A stretch of 64,000 nucleotides of DNA from Streptomyces collinus (GCF_031348265.1 NZ_CP133771.1:7750001-7814000); one strand, 5' to 3'; positions 31,468 to 43,245 are shown, counted from the first letter of the stretch. The notes: generated by a model not told the origin, from the letters alone. Made by a program: numbers and translations.

Positions 31468-32373
31468 ATGGCTGATCACGACCTCGTTCTCGTCACCGGC
31501 GCCGGCGGCATGGGCCGCCTGGTCACCGAGCGGCTGCGCGCGCAGAAGGTGCCGGTCCGCGTCCTGGTCCGCCGCGAGGACGACCGCGCGGCCGAGGTAC
31601 GGGCACTGGGCGCCGAGGTCGTCGCCGGGGACCTGACCCGGCCTGAAACGGTGGCGGCCGCGCTCGACGGCGTCCGCCGGACGTACTTCGGGCTCAGTGT
31701 GTCCCCGGACCACCTGCTGGCGGCGACCGTCATGGCCACGGTTGCGAAGGCGCACGGCGAACTCGACGTGCTGGTGGACATGTCGCAGATGACGGTGTCG
31801 CAGATGACCGCCACCAGCACCGCGGAATCCCACCAGCAGCGGCTGCACTGGCTGGCGGAGCAGGTGCTGGACTGGTCGGGCCTGCCCGTGGTGCACGTGC
31901 GCCCGACGACGTTCCTCGACAACCCGCTGTTCACCGCCCTCGCGGCGCGGTCGATCCGCGAGAACGGCACGCTGGCGCTGCCGTTCGGGACCGGACGCAC
32001 CTCGCCAGTCGCTGCCGACGACGTCGCCCAGGTGGTCGCGACCATCCTGCGCGATCCCGGGGAACACGCCGGGAAGGTGTACGAGCTGACCGGACCGCGG
32101 GCGCTCGACATGACCGAAGTAGCCCAGGAGTTCTCCAAGGCACTCGGCCGCACGGTGACCTATCTGGACGTCCCCCCGCAATGGTGGCGCACAGAGGTTC
32201 TCGCGAACGCGGGCCTGCCACGACACACCGAGCAGCACATCGCGACCATGGCGCAGCTGCACCGCGCGAACCGTTACGACAGGGCGACCATCGACGTCGA
32301 GCGCGTCACCGGGAAGCGGCCCCTGACCGTCGAGGAGTTCGTCGCCGTCCGCAGGGACTTCTACCTCGGCTGA
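31468..32373 (+). CDS. NmrA-like NAD(P)-binding reductase (atypical SDR)
   Basis: The 301-residue protein starts DLVLVTGAGGMGRLVTERL, has VLVRREDDRAAEVRALGA (Arg residues favour NADP), GDLTRPETVAAALDG and VVHVRPTTFLDNPLF. These are hallmarks of the NmrA/QOR2 type of atypical SDR. The Tyr-x-x-x-Lys pair of classical SDRs is absent, so it may be a quinone reductase or a redox-sensing regulator. AAGGAAG lies seven bases before the ATG. It lies downstream of the TetR-controlled SDR on the same strand and could share its regulation, though about 200 bases intervene. Confidence 0.87.
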   Translation: MADHDLVLVTGAGGMGRLVTERLRAQKVPVRVLVRREDDRAAEVRALGAEVVAGDLTRPETVAAALDGVRRTYFGLSVSPDHLLAATVMATVAKAHGELDVLVDMSQMTVSQMTATSTAESHQQRLHWLAEQVLDWSGLPVVHVRPTTFLDNPLFTALAARSIRENGTLALPFGTGRTSPVAADDVAQVVATILRDPGEHAGKVYELTGPRALDMTEVAQEFSKALGRTVTYLDVPPQWWRTEVLANAGLPRHTEQHIATMAQLHRANRYDRATIDVERVTGKRPLTVEEFVAVRRDFYLG

Positions 32374-32551
32374 CTGCCGCAGGAATCCCGGGTGAAAGGG
32401 GCATCGGGCAGTCCTTGCGCCTGGGTGCGCTTCATCGCCAACGTCCCTTCACAGTAGGGGCGTTGTCCCAGCGGGCGTTTCGTGTTCCACTGATCTCCCT
32501 CCGTAACGTCGATCACCCGCTCCCGGGCGGGAGAGTCTCCATGGGGGATCC

Positions 32552-34717
32552 GTGGGTGAGGATCTGGGGTTCGAGAGACTTCTCGAAGAGGAAGGTTTCT
32601 TCGCGCGCCTGCTCGGGCGGTCGCCTTCCGGCGGTGGCAGCAAGCTGTTGTACGGCCCCGACCTTCCCGTTGTGCTGCTCACCGGAGGCCCGGGGATGGG
32701 CAAGGGGCGGCTGCTGCGGTTGGTGCGCGACCGCTTCGCCGCCAAAGTGCCGGTGATCTATCTGGACTGCGCGTCACGGGCGTACGAGGACGACGCGGGG
32801 CCGGAACCGGAAGCCCGCTCGGACCTCACCGAGGCCCTGGTCGATGTCGCCGGGCGGCTGCGCGCGTGGCAGGGAACCGGCGGCCCGTTTGTCTTTCCGC
32901 GGTTCTTCGCAGGTCTCACGATGATCGCGACCGGCGCCGCGGATCGCAGCCCCGAAGCGGTCAGGACGGAAGTCGAACGCTACGAGAACCTGCCCCAGCA
33001 GCAGGGCCTGCGCGGACTGGGAACCGGTGGGTTCTGGCGGAACGTGCTCACCGGAGTCATCCGCAATCTGCTGAACACCCTCGCCGGACAGTTGCTCGGC
33101 GCATACGGCGCCTCGGTGGCCGGCGCCCTGCTGGAGGCCCTCTTCGCGAACGCGGCCCCCAAGGGCAGGAGGGAACTGACGCGGATCTACGGCGCCTATC
33201 CCACCGCGGGCCGTCAGCCGGAGCACGGGCTGCTCGATCTCGCCACGGACTTCAAGGCCGGCGGCGAGGCACGGGAGGTGGCGGAGCGCTTCCTCTTCCG
33301 GGCGCTGCGCGAGGACATCGAGGCAGCGTACGAGGGCACGGTCGGCTGGCTGAGCCGCGTCGGCCGCCCGGCACTGCTCCTGGACCACGCCGACTCGCCG
33401 CTGGGAGAGCGACTGTTGCGGGCCGTGCTCACCGACCGGCGCGACGGACAGCGCGACCGCGTGGTGATCGTGGGCACTGCACGCCAGGAGGACGGCGGCG
33501 CCTTCCTGTACGGAGGGCTGTCGCCCGAGGACGCGGGGTACCCGGCGGAGTACCGGCCCGCCGACGGAATACCGGCCGCATGGTCCCGGAACACGGACCC
33601 GCAACCCGACCAGGCGCCGTTGGCCGACGGGGTACTCCTGCTGCGGATGCCCTTTCTCACCGGTGACCAGCTCCGCGACGAGACCCTGCGAAGACAGCGG
33701 CGCACGGAGCCGGAGAGCGGCGCGAACCGCCGCCGTGTCGTCGCCGCGGTGGCCCGGCTGAGCGGCGGGCGTCCGCACACGGTGATCCGGCTGGCCGCAG
33801 CAGCCGCCACCTTCCGGATGCCGGCGGACGCCAACGACCGTGACCTCCTCGACGCTCCGCTGCGCCACCCGGACGGCGCCGCCGAACGGCCGGTGACAGA
33901 CGTACTGCTCGAGGAGCTGATCCTGGACCAACTGCCGGTCGGGCTGCCGGACGAGCACCGTGACCAGTGGCTCGATCTGCTCACCCATCTGTCGGTGGCC
34001 CACGACACGGAGTGCGCAGACGTCCTGCTGCTCCACCATCAGGCCCACCGCGTGTCCATCCTGACAGCGCATCAGATTGCCAAGCTGCTCACCGAAACCG
34101 GGTGGCCAGGCTGTGAACGGCACTTCATCGGGGACTTCGGGCTGCGTCAGCTGCTCGTGCACCGGCTCTACGGGCTGCGCCCCGACGGCGCCGCCTGGCA
34201 CGCCGACCACCATCTTCTGCGCGACCACTACGCCCTGCGCGCGGCGGACGACGGGGCGGCGAGCGGCGAGGCGTTCCGTTCCCTCACGGCGCACCGGATG
34301 AACCACCACCTGGTCTCGGGCGGCGCGGACGACGTGGTCCGCCACCTCGCCGCCACGCTGCCCAGCCGCCCCCGGCAGTGGTGCGCGGAGCTGCTGGAGA
34401 TCGCGCAGGCTCCGTATCCGGGCGGTGCGGACGCCCGCCGTGTGCGCGCCCAGGGTCTGGTGCCAATCGAGGGACCCGCGCTGCGCCGCACCGTCGACCA
34501 GCTGCTGCACGCGGTGTGGCTGTGCGAGGAGCGGACCAGACCGACCGGGAGCGAGATGGCCCGCACACTGGCCGGCCTGCTGGAGCGTCTGTCGATCATG
34601 GAGTTCGACGGCGCCGGGGATCTCGGCCCGACGGCCACCGAGTGGAGCGGCCTGGCGGCGAACCAGCGGCCGTTGCTCCGCTGTTCCTGCACCGATCAGC
34701 TCGGGCGACGGAGGTAA
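32552..34717 (+). CDS. P-loop NTPase of unknown function with unusual Walker A
   Basis: The 721-residue protein has an early P-loop, VVLLTGGPGMGKGRLLRLV (about residue 41-58). The Ser/Thr that normally follows the P-loop Lys is Gly (GKG). A Walker B-like RPALLLDHAD and a sensor-like RVVIVGTAR follow near 270-310. A helical hydrophobic patch (about 170-205) and a His-rich C-terminal half come next. It resembles STAND/AAA signalling ATPases in layout. The GTG start lacks a strong ribosome site. The next gene begins five bases after the stop, with GGAGG inside this gene's end, so the two form an operon. I cannot name the family. Confidence 0.75.
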   Translation: MGEDLGFERLLEEEGFFARLLGRSPSGGGSKLLYGPDLPVVLLTGGPGMGKGRLLRLVRDRFAAKVPVIYLDCASRAYEDDAGPEPEARSDLTEALVDVAGRLRAWQGTGGPFVFPRFFAGLTMIATGAADRSPEAVRTEVERYENLPQQQGLRGLGTGGFWRNVLTGVIRNLLNTLAGQLLGAYGASVAGALLEALFANAAPKGRRELTRIYGAYPTAGRQPEHGLLDLATDFKAGGEAREVAERFLFRALREDIEAAYEGTVGWLSRVGRPALLLDHADSPLGERLLRAVLTDRRDGQRDRVVIVGTARQEDGGAFLYGGLSPEDAGYPAEYRPADGIPAAWSRNTDPQPDQAPLADGVLLLRMPFLTGDQLRDETLRRQRRTEPESGANRRRVVAAVARLSGGRPHTVIRLAAAAATFRMPADANDRDLLDAPLRHPDGAAERPVTDVLLEELILDQLPVGLPDEHRDQWLDLLTHLSVAHDTECADVLLLHHQAHRVSILTAHQIAKLLTETGWPGCERHFIGDFGLRQLLVHRLYGLRPDGAAWHADHHLLRDHYALRAADDGAASGEAFRSLTAHRMNHHLVSGGADDVVRHLAATLPSRPRQWCAELLEIAQAPYPGGADARRVRAQGLVPIEGPALRRTVDQLLHAVWLCEERTRPTGSEMARTLAGLLERLSIMEFDGAGDLGPTATEWSGLAANQRPLLRCSCTDQLGRRR

Positions 34718-34722
34718 CGGGG

Positions 34723-36378
34723 ATGCCCAGTCGGCTGTCGAGACCCAGATGGACGGGGATGCCCAGGTGGCGGCAGATCCTCTACGCGCTGCTCGGCCTG
34801 ACGGTGCTCGTGGCCGCCGTCGTGTACGGAAGATCCGCCGCCCAGAAACCCGACACCTGCGCCGACGGCGTCGAGCGGATCGACGACGAGTGCATCGGTG
34901 TCAACGGCGAGGGATACGACTTCGGCACACACGAAATCCGGGCGGTGGCCCGGGCCATCAAGAAGGAGAACGATCGGATCGCCCAGCAGCCCCATGTCAC
35001 CGTGGCGATGATGCTGCCGCTCCAGTCGGACCAGCCGACACTGCGCCGGCAGATGCGCAGCGACCTCCAGGGCGCGTACCTGGGGCAGCGGCAGGCCAAC
35101 GCGGGTGAGGGCGAACTGCCCAGGATCCGGCTGGTTCTGGCCAATCCAGGACGGAACTACGGGCGGCAGAGCGAGGTCGTGGACACCCTGATCGGCATGG
35201 CCGGCTCGTCGAAGGACCGGCTGCGCGCCGTCACGGGCTTCAACCTCAGCCTTGACGCCACGGAGAAGGCCGTCGAACGCCTGACGAAGCACGGGATCCC
35301 GGTGCTCGCCTCCCGGATCAGCGGCGACCGGATCGCGAACGGGGACGGCATTGACGGCGCGGTGAAGCAGCGATTCCCCGGTCTGGCCCGGATCATCCCC
35401 ACCAACAACGGCGCGGCCAAGGCCCTGGCAGACTTCAACGGTGAACGCGGGCGGCAGGACGCCCGAACGGTCATGGTCTTCGACACCCGCCAGGACGCCT
35501 ACGACGAGTCGCTGGCGAACGCGTTCCGGGGCATCAAGGAGGCCGGCCCGGCCGGGCCCGCCGCGATGCCCTTCGAGTCCCCGGGGATCTACGAGGCGGG
35601 GTCGACCGGCAACCAGTTCACCCAGATCGCCAACAACATCTGTGACTCGCCGGCCGACACCGTCTACTTCGCCGGCCGCACACTGCACTTGCGGATATTC
35701 GCGCTCAAACTCGCCCAACAGCCCTGCGGGGACCGGCACTACACGATCATCAGCGGATCCGACGCCGCCTCGCTGCGGCAGGGCATGTCGGAGAAGGACT
35801 GGGCGCAGCTGCGCGGCACGGGCGGCGAAGCGAAGGTGACGGTGCAGTACGCCGCCCCCGCTCACCCGGCCGCCTGGAGCACCGAGTTGAAGGCATGGAA
35901 GAAGAGGTGGGACGCGAGCCACGACCGCGAGCCCACCGCCGACGAACTCCCTCAGTACCTCACCGAACCCAAGGCGGCCCTGGACGGCCTGAACAAGCTG
36001 ATCGAGGCCACCCTCCAGGAGGGGACCGATCTCGGCTCCGTCCCGTACCTCGAGGACTCCCGGACGATGCTCGTCTACGACGGTCTCCTGACCATCGGCA
36101 CCGCCCTGCACGAGGTACAGGGCGACGACGCCGAGCAGGTACCCGGTCTGAAGGACGTCGGCACGGAGTGGTCCAAGCTCCAGTCCCGGCACCGGGTGAA
36201 GGGAACGAGCGGTCTGATCTGCCTCACCAGCGGCGGAAATCCGTACGACAAGCCGGTCGCCGTGGTCGAACTGGACCCAGGGCAGGAGGGCCGCGGCACG
36301 CTGAAGTTCGTCGGCATCGGCTGGCCCACCGGCCGGGAACAGCCGAAGAACTGTGTGATCCCGAGCAGGACACCCTGA
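34723..36378 (+). CDS. Membrane-anchored periplasmic-binding-fold protein
   Basis: The 551-residue protein has a basic N-terminus, one membrane span (about 18-38, ILYALLGLTVLVAAVVYG) and no lipobox, so it should be anchored by its N-terminus with the rest outside. Two Cys (C46, C57) frame a short motif, CADGVERIDDECIGV. A type I substrate-binding fold follows: VTVAMMLPLQSDQPTLR, then TVMVFDTRQDAYDESLANAF and DTVYFAGRTLHLRIF. No permease or ABC ATPase is nearby, so a sensor role for the adjacent NTPase is more likely than transport (inference). GGAGG sits eight bases upstream of the ATG. Confidence 0.8.
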   Translation: MPSRLSRPRWTGMPRWRQILYALLGLTVLVAAVVYGRSAAQKPDTCADGVERIDDECIGVNGEGYDFGTHEIRAVARAIKKENDRIAQQPHVTVAMMLPLQSDQPTLRRQMRSDLQGAYLGQRQANAGEGELPRIRLVLANPGRNYGRQSEVVDTLIGMAGSSKDRLRAVTGFNLSLDATEKAVERLTKHGIPVLASRISGDRIANGDGIDGAVKQRFPGLARIIPTNNGAAKALADFNGERGRQDARTVMVFDTRQDAYDESLANAFRGIKEAGPAGPAAMPFESPGIYEAGSTGNQFTQIANNICDSPADTVYFAGRTLHLRIFALKLAQQPCGDRHYTIISGSDAASLRQGMSEKDWAQLRGTGGEAKVTVQYAAPAHPAAWSTELKAWKKRWDASHDREPTADELPQYLTEPKAALDGLNKLIEATLQEGTDLGSVPYLEDSRTMLVYDGLLTIGTALHEVQGDDAEQVPGLKDVGTEWSKLQSRHRVKGTSGLICLTSGGNPYDKPVAVVELDPGQEGRGTLKFVGIGWPTGREQPKNCVIPSRTP

Positions 36379-36382
36379 AGGC

Positions 36383-36675
36383 CAGCTGTACGAAGACGGC
36401 TACTGCCCGGATCACGTCGTGACCCGGGGCCGCGCGGTGCCGCTCGCCTTGTGCGAGCGCAGCGGGCGGGAGCGGCCGGCCTCGCCGCGCTGTACGCGCT
36501 GACGCAGGCGGCCACGGAGGAGTTCAACGACCTGGAGGCGGCGTTCGAGGCGGCGGGCAGCGAGATCGAGACGGTGGCCCGGGAGGAGATAGCCGAGGAC
36601 TTCGACTTCGTGGCGCGTGCCTACGGCTTCCCGGACGCGGACGTGGAGGAGCTGATCGCCACGCGGGAATGGTGA
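36383..36675 (+). pseudogene. Broken DUF5713-family gene
   Basis: Two frames together spell a DUF5713 protein. One frame from 36383 gives QLYEDGYCPDHVV and continues to ERPA near 36481. The other, from about 36478, gives LAALYALTQAATEEFN and on to EELIATREW before the stop at 36673. A loss of one base (or four) near 36479 breaks the frame. The N-terminal 20 or so residues are missing: homology starts five bases after the stop of the upstream gene. It therefore looks like a remnant cut by a rearrangement. Confidence 0.75.
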
Positions 36676-36737
36676 GCGCCGGGGGAGGGGCGCTCACGGC
36701 TCCGCCCCGGCCGGGTGCTGTGCCGGCCGGGGCGGAG
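36674..36737. terminator. Two hairpins between convergent units
   Basis: GAGCGCC/GGCGCTC (36674-36695) is followed by a perfect 15-bp stem, CTCCGCCCCGGCCGG and its complement (36700-36737, loop GTGCTGTG). They lie between the DUF5713 remnant and the convergent isocitrate dehydrogenase gene and probably end its transcript. Confidence 0.85.
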
Positions 36738-36763
36738 TCAGCGGGCCGCAGGGGCCCGGGGCG

Positions 36764-38983
<2,220 letters not shown>

Positions 38984-39170
38984 CGGGTGCTCCGCTCCAC
39001 GTCTGCAACATTGCTCGACATCAAGATATCTCGTGACCGGCCTCGGCTCGACAGGGGTCCACGACCAGTTTCGTGCAACCGATCGCCCTGTTCCCGTGTC
39101 TGGGAGAGAGATCACTCACTCCAAGCCACGGCCGGATCTGACCACCCGGCCGTCCGAGCGAAAGCGGACC

Positions 39171-40715
39171 ATGAGATATCGCACCAGAGTGACGGCCCCG
39201 GCGGTTGCCCTTCTCGGCACGGCGGCGGCACTGACCACGGGGATCCCTGCTCAGGCGGCCGGCCGGACCGGCGCCGCCCCGGGCCCCGAGACCCTCGGCG
39301 ACCCCGTCTACCCCGCCCTCGGCAATGACGGATACCGGGTCTCGGCGTACCACCTCGACTTCGTGTACGACGCCACGACCAAGCTCGTCGAGGCCACCGC
39401 GACCCTGACCATCCGCACCACCCAGGCCCTCAGCCGCCTCTCCCTGGACGCACGTGGCCTGGACATACGCTCCGTCCGGGTCGACGGCCGCACGGCCGCC
39501 TTCGAGCAGGTGGCCGAGAAGCTGCGGGTCACCCCCGCACGCAAGCTCCCGGCGAAGACCCGGGCCACGGTGTGCGTGACCTACGGCGCCGACCCGCGCC
39601 GGACCCCGCCGCCCGCCGGCGGCTGGGTGGCCACCCCGGACGGATTCGCGGTGTGCTGCCAGCCGGACCTGGCGCACACCGTCTTCCCCTGCAACGACCA
39701 CCCCTCCGACAAGGCCGACTTCACCTTCCGCCTCACCGTTCCCGCCGGACTGCGGGGCGTCGCCAGCGGCACACTGGTGCGCACCGAGCAGCTGTCCGGC
39801 GACCGGACCGCGTACACGTACCGCTCCCGCTCGCCGATCGCCACCGAGGTGGTGCAGATCACCGTCGGCGACTATGTGATCAAGGACCGGCAGGGCCCGC
39901 ACGGCCTGCCGCTGCGGGACGTCGTCCCCGTGGCCCGGGCCACCGCCCTGGAGCCGGCCCTGGCGCTCACCCCGGCGCTGGTGTCCTGGGTCGAGCAGCG
40001 GCTCGGCGCGTACCCCTTCGAGACGTACGGCCTGCTGCCCTGCAACAACGACGCCCCGGACGCCTTCGACTTCACGGGTCTGGAGACCCAGACGCTCACG
40101 ATCTACAAGCCGAACTACCTCCTCCAGGAGGAGAGCAAGATCGGCTCGCACATGATGCACGAGCTGGTCCACTCCTACTTCGGCAACAGCGTCAGCCCCG
40201 CCACCTGGGCCGACCTGTGGCTGAACGAGGGCCACGCCGACTTCTACGGCCTGCTGTACCGCTACGAGCGCGGCTGGCCCGACTCCAAGGGCATGACCAC
40301 CATGGAAGCCCGGATGAAGGACACCTACGCCTTCGGCGACCAGTGGCGCCAGACCTCCGGGCCGGTCGCCGCACCCAACGCGGCCAACCTGTTCGACAGC
40401 CAGCGCTACCTGGGCGGCGTGCTCGTGCTCTACGCGCTGCGCCAGCAGGTCGGCGAGGCGGCCTTCACAGCCCTGGAGCGCACGTTCCTGGAGCGGTACC
40501 GCGACTCCTCGGCCTCCACGGAGGACTACATCGCCGTCGCCTCGGAGGTCTCCGGCCAGGATCTGACCGGCTTCCTGCGGGACTGGCTGTACGGCACGAA
40601 GACGCCTCGGATGCCGGGCCACCCGGACTGGACCGTGACGCCGGCGAAGGCGTCCCTCTCGGCACCGCGCGACCGGAGGGACAGCCGTCACCACGAGAAC
40701 TCCGCGACGCTGTAA
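39171..40715 (+). CDS. Secreted M1-family metallopeptidase
   Basis: The 514-residue precursor has an N-terminal signal peptide ending near AQAAG (about 29-31). The zinc site is H330-E331-L-V-H334 with E353 in WLNEGHADF, an exact HExxH-X18-E spacing for M1. The N-terminal domain (YRVSAYHLDFVYDATTKLVE) is the family's beta-saddle. The exopeptidase motif GxMEN is changed to TGLETQT, so substrate N-terminus recognition may differ from classic aminopeptidases. It lacks the large C-terminal helical domain of PepN and is short for the family. The ATG at 39171 has only a weak GCGGA upstream. Confidence 0.9.
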   Translation: MRYRTRVTAPAVALLGTAAALTTGIPAQAAGRTGAAPGPETLGDPVYPALGNDGYRVSAYHLDFVYDATTKLVEATATLTIRTTQALSRLSLDARGLDIRSVRVDGRTAAFEQVAEKLRVTPARKLPAKTRATVCVTYGADPRRTPPPAGGWVATPDGFAVCCQPDLAHTVFPCNDHPSDKADFTFRLTVPAGLRGVASGTLVRTEQLSGDRTAYTYRSRSPIATEVVQITVGDYVIKDRQGPHGLPLRDVVPVARATALEPALALTPALVSWVEQRLGAYPFETYGLLPCNNDAPDAFDFTGLETQTLTIYKPNYLLQEESKIGSHMMHELVHSYFGNSVSPATWADLWLNEGHADFYGLLYRYERGWPDSKGMTTMEARMKDTYAFGDQWRQTSGPVAAPNAANLFDSQRYLGGVLVLYALRQQVGEAAFTALERTFLERYRDSSASTEDYIAVASEVSGQDLTGFLRDWLYGTKTPRMPGHPDWTVTPAKASLSAPRDRRDSRHHENSATL

Positions 40716-40728
40716 GGGCCGGAGCGCC

Positions 40729-41826
40729 TCAGTCGAACCGGGCGGGACTCAGCCCGCCCGGCTCGATCTCGCCGGTCCGCTGCTGCGGGATGCCGACCGA
40801 GCCCTGCTGCAGCGCCACCGTCCGGGCCGGGGCGGGGATACGGATGCCCTCCGCGCGGTAGCGCTTGTGCAGGCGCTTGATGAACTCGTGCTTGATCCGG
40901 TACTGGTCGCTGAACTCGCCGACGCCCAGGATGACGGTGAAGCCGATCCGGGAGTCGCCGAAGGTGTGGAACCGGATGATCGGCTCGTGGTCCGGCACGG
41001 CGCCCTCGACCTCGGTCATCGTCTCGGCGATGACCTCGTTGGTCACCCGCTCCACGTGCTCCAGATCGCTGTCGTAGGCCACCCCGACCTGGACCAGGAT
41101 GGTCAGCTGCTCCTCGGGGCGCATGAAGTTGGTCATGTTCGCCTGCGCGAGCTGACCGTTGGGGAGCACGATGAGGTTGTTGGACAGATTGCGGATGGTC
41201 GTCTGCCGCCAGTTGATGTCCTCGACGTAGCCTTCCTCGCCGCTGCTGAGCTTGATGTAGTCACCGGGCTGGACGGTCTTGGAGGCGAGGATGTGAATGC
41301 CCGCGAAGAGGTTGGCGAGGGTGTCCTGGAGCGCCAGCGCGACCGCCAGACCACCGACACCCAGAGCGGTGAGCAGCGGGGCTATGGAGATGCCCAGCGT
41401 CTGGAGCACCACCAGGAAGCCGATCGCCAGGACCAGGATCCGGGTGATGTTGACGAAGATCGTGGCCGATCCGGCGACCCCGGAGCGGGACTGGGTGACC
41501 GTGCGCACCAGTCCGGTCACCACCCGGGCCACCGACACCGTGGCCACGAAGATGAGCAGCACGGTGAGCACCTGGTTGGTGGTGTGCTGCACCGTGCGGG
41601 TCAGCGGCAGCACGGCCGCCGCGCCCGCCGCGCCGCCCACGACCGCGGCCCAGGGGACCACGGCCCGCAGCGCGTGCACGATCACGTCGTCGCCGGTCCA
41701 GCGGGTGCGGTCGGCGTGCCCGCCCAGCCAGCGCAGCAGGATCCGCAGCGCGAACGCCGCCAGCAGGCCCGAGGCGAGGGCGATGCCGGCGAACACTAGG
41801 TCGTCCACGGTGAGGTCCCGGTTCAC
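40729..41826 (-). CDS. MscS-family mechanosensitive channel
   Basis: The 365-residue protein has about five hydrophobic segments. It contains the conserved pore/beta-domain region LTALGVGGLAVALALQDTLA, then FAGIHILASKTVQPGDYIKL and a VEDINWRQTTIRNLSNNLIV stretch with the usual N-x-x-IVLPNG. It should open under membrane tension and release solutes. The GTG start follows GGAGGTGA. The C-terminal 25 residues are polar and extend past the MscS core. It is convergent with the M1 peptidase gene. Confidence 0.93.
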   Translation of the reverse strand: MNRDLTVDDLVFAGIALASGLLAAFALRILLRWLGGHADRTRWTGDDVIVHALRAVVPWAAVVGGAAGAAAVLPLTRTVQHTTNQVLTVLLIFVATVSVARVVTGLVRTVTQSRSGVAGSATIFVNITRILVLAIGFLVVLQTLGISIAPLLTALGVGGLAVALALQDTLANLFAGIHILASKTVQPGDYIKLSSGEEGYVEDINWRQTTIRNLSNNLIVLPNGQLAQANMTNFMRPEEQLTILVQVGVAYDSDLEHVERVTNEVIAETMTEVEGAVPDHEPIIRFHTFGDSRIGFTVILGVGEFSDQYRIKHEFIKRLHKRYRAEGIRIPAPARTVALQQGSVGIPQQRTGEIEPGGLSPARFD

Positions 41827-42089
41827 CGGTCACCTCCGGGGCGGGAAACCACGGCCAACGCCGTCGTCAACGGCCGGATGTGAAATCGCGTCACGTCGTC
41901 ACCTGCTCGTTCTCCGGGATGCTCGAAGGTGCCCGACCACCCTGACCCGCGGTCGGCACGATCGTTCATCCTGCCGCATCCCGCACGGGGTTCCGAACCG
42001 CGGACGGGGGGCGGGGGAGGGTGAGTTAGTGCACATGACGCGCTGTCACGCGCGCTCCTGCCGCGTGACCGCGCCGGTGCGCCCCCGGG
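41827..42089. other. Intergenic stretch, nothing recognised
   Basis: These 263 bases lie between the MscS gene start and the end of the YbhN-like gene. They contain the MscS ribosome site next to 41826 and G-rich runs near 42010. I see no gene, RNA or clear repeat. Confidence 0.5.
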
Positions 42090-43166
42090 TCAGATCACCT
42101 TCAGCCGCACCAGCGCCGCCAGCGTCAGCGCGCCCGGCACCAGCGGCAGCCAGACGGTGATGACCCGGAAGGCCAGGACCACGGCGGTGGCCACCGCGGC
42201 CGGGCCGCCCGCCGCCACCAGCGCCACGACCAGCGCCGCCTCCACCGAGCCGATCCCGCCCGGCGTGGGCACCAGCGCGACGGCGACCGTCGCCGCCAGG
42301 TAGGCCACCGCCATGTGCGCGGGCGGGATGTCCAGCCCCAGCGCCCGCCCGGTCAGCACCAGCACCGACGCCTGCAGCGCCGGGAACGCGAAGGACCCGC
42401 CCCACAGCGCCAGCGCCCGGGCCGGGCGGGTGTGCACCGAACGCGCCTCGCCGAGCGCCGTCCGCAGGAAGGACACCAGGGCCGAGCGCAGCCTGCGGAC
42501 GAGGACCAGCACGGCCGCGGCGATCACGACCACCACCGCGACGCCGGCCAGCAGGGGGCCGAACGCCGTCTCCGGCACCAGGGTGCCGAGGCTCAGCGCG
42601 TCGGGGAACGCGATGAGCAGGGCACCCAGCAGCGCCACCCGGCCGATGCTCTCGGCCAGCAGGTACAGGCCGAGAGCGGCCGAGGAGCGGGCGAGCGGCA
42701 GCCCGCACACTGTCATGAACCGCAGGTTGACCGCGCTCGCGCCGAGACCGGTCGGCAGCAGGTGGTTGGCCGCTCCCGCCGCGAACTGCGTGGCCAGCAG
42801 CCGCCGTCGGGGCAGCCGTTCGACCACCGCGCCCTGCCGGGTGCAGGAGGCGGCGACCCAGGTCAGACAGGTCGCTCCGGCCGCGGCCAGCAGCCAGGGC
42901 CACTCGGCGGTGCGCAGATGCGCGAAACCCGCGGCCAGCACCGACCGGTGCTGCACGGCGACGACGGTGACGAGCAGGAGCGGGAGCAGGCACAGGATCT
43001 GCCGCAGGCGGCGCACCGGGACGCGACGGGGGAGTCGTTCCGGGCGGAGGTCGGGGAGTTGTACCGCTGTCACATCCCCAGAGCCTGACCACGACGGGCC
43101 AACTGCGGGTTGCGGGAGCGGGGACTGGGGATTGCGCGCGGGAAGCGGCTGCGTGGGGAGCGTCAT
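42090..43166 (-). CDS. YbhN/UPF0104-family membrane protein (lysylphosphatidylglycerol synthase TM-like)
   Basis: The 358-residue protein has about eight hydrophobic segments. It carries RQGAVVERLPRRRLLATQFA, ANHLLPTGLGASAVNLRF and the family's signature VPTPGGIGSVEAALV near the C-terminus. Relatives include the membrane half of MprF and glycosyltransferase-associated flippase-like proteins. The catalytic MprF domain is absent here. The ATG at 43166 has only AAAGG upstream; later starts are possible because the first 45 residues are polar. It is divergent from the SoxR-boxed ABC transporter. Lipid handling is likely but the substrate is unknown. Confidence 0.85.
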   Translation of the reverse strand: MTLPTQPLPARNPQSPLPQPAVGPSWSGSGDVTAVQLPDLRPERLPRRVPVRRLRQILCLLPLLLVTVVAVQHRSVLAAGFAHLRTAEWPWLLAAAGATCLTWVAASCTRQGAVVERLPRRRLLATQFAAGAANHLLPTGLGASAVNLRFMTVCGLPLARSSAALGLYLLAESIGRVALLGALLIAFPDALSLGTLVPETAFGPLLAGVAVVVVIAAAVLVLVRRLRSALVSFLRTALGEARSVHTRPARALALWGGSFAFPALQASVLVLTGRALGLDIPPAHMAVAYLAATVAVALVPTPGGIGSVEAALVVALVAAGGPAAVATAVVLAFRVITVWLPLVPGALTLAALVRLKVI

Positions 43167-43245
43167 CGGGGCCTTTGCGCGAAGGGACGGGGAAGAGGGG
43201 GATCGGGCTGATTGTGCGGGATGTCGGGGCCCGAACGCGAGCTCC

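Noticed and set aside
36451..36675. GTG-started 74-codon gene as an intact protein
   Set aside because: Its first residues are out of frame with DUF5713 homology that continues upstream in another frame, so it is better read as a broken gene.
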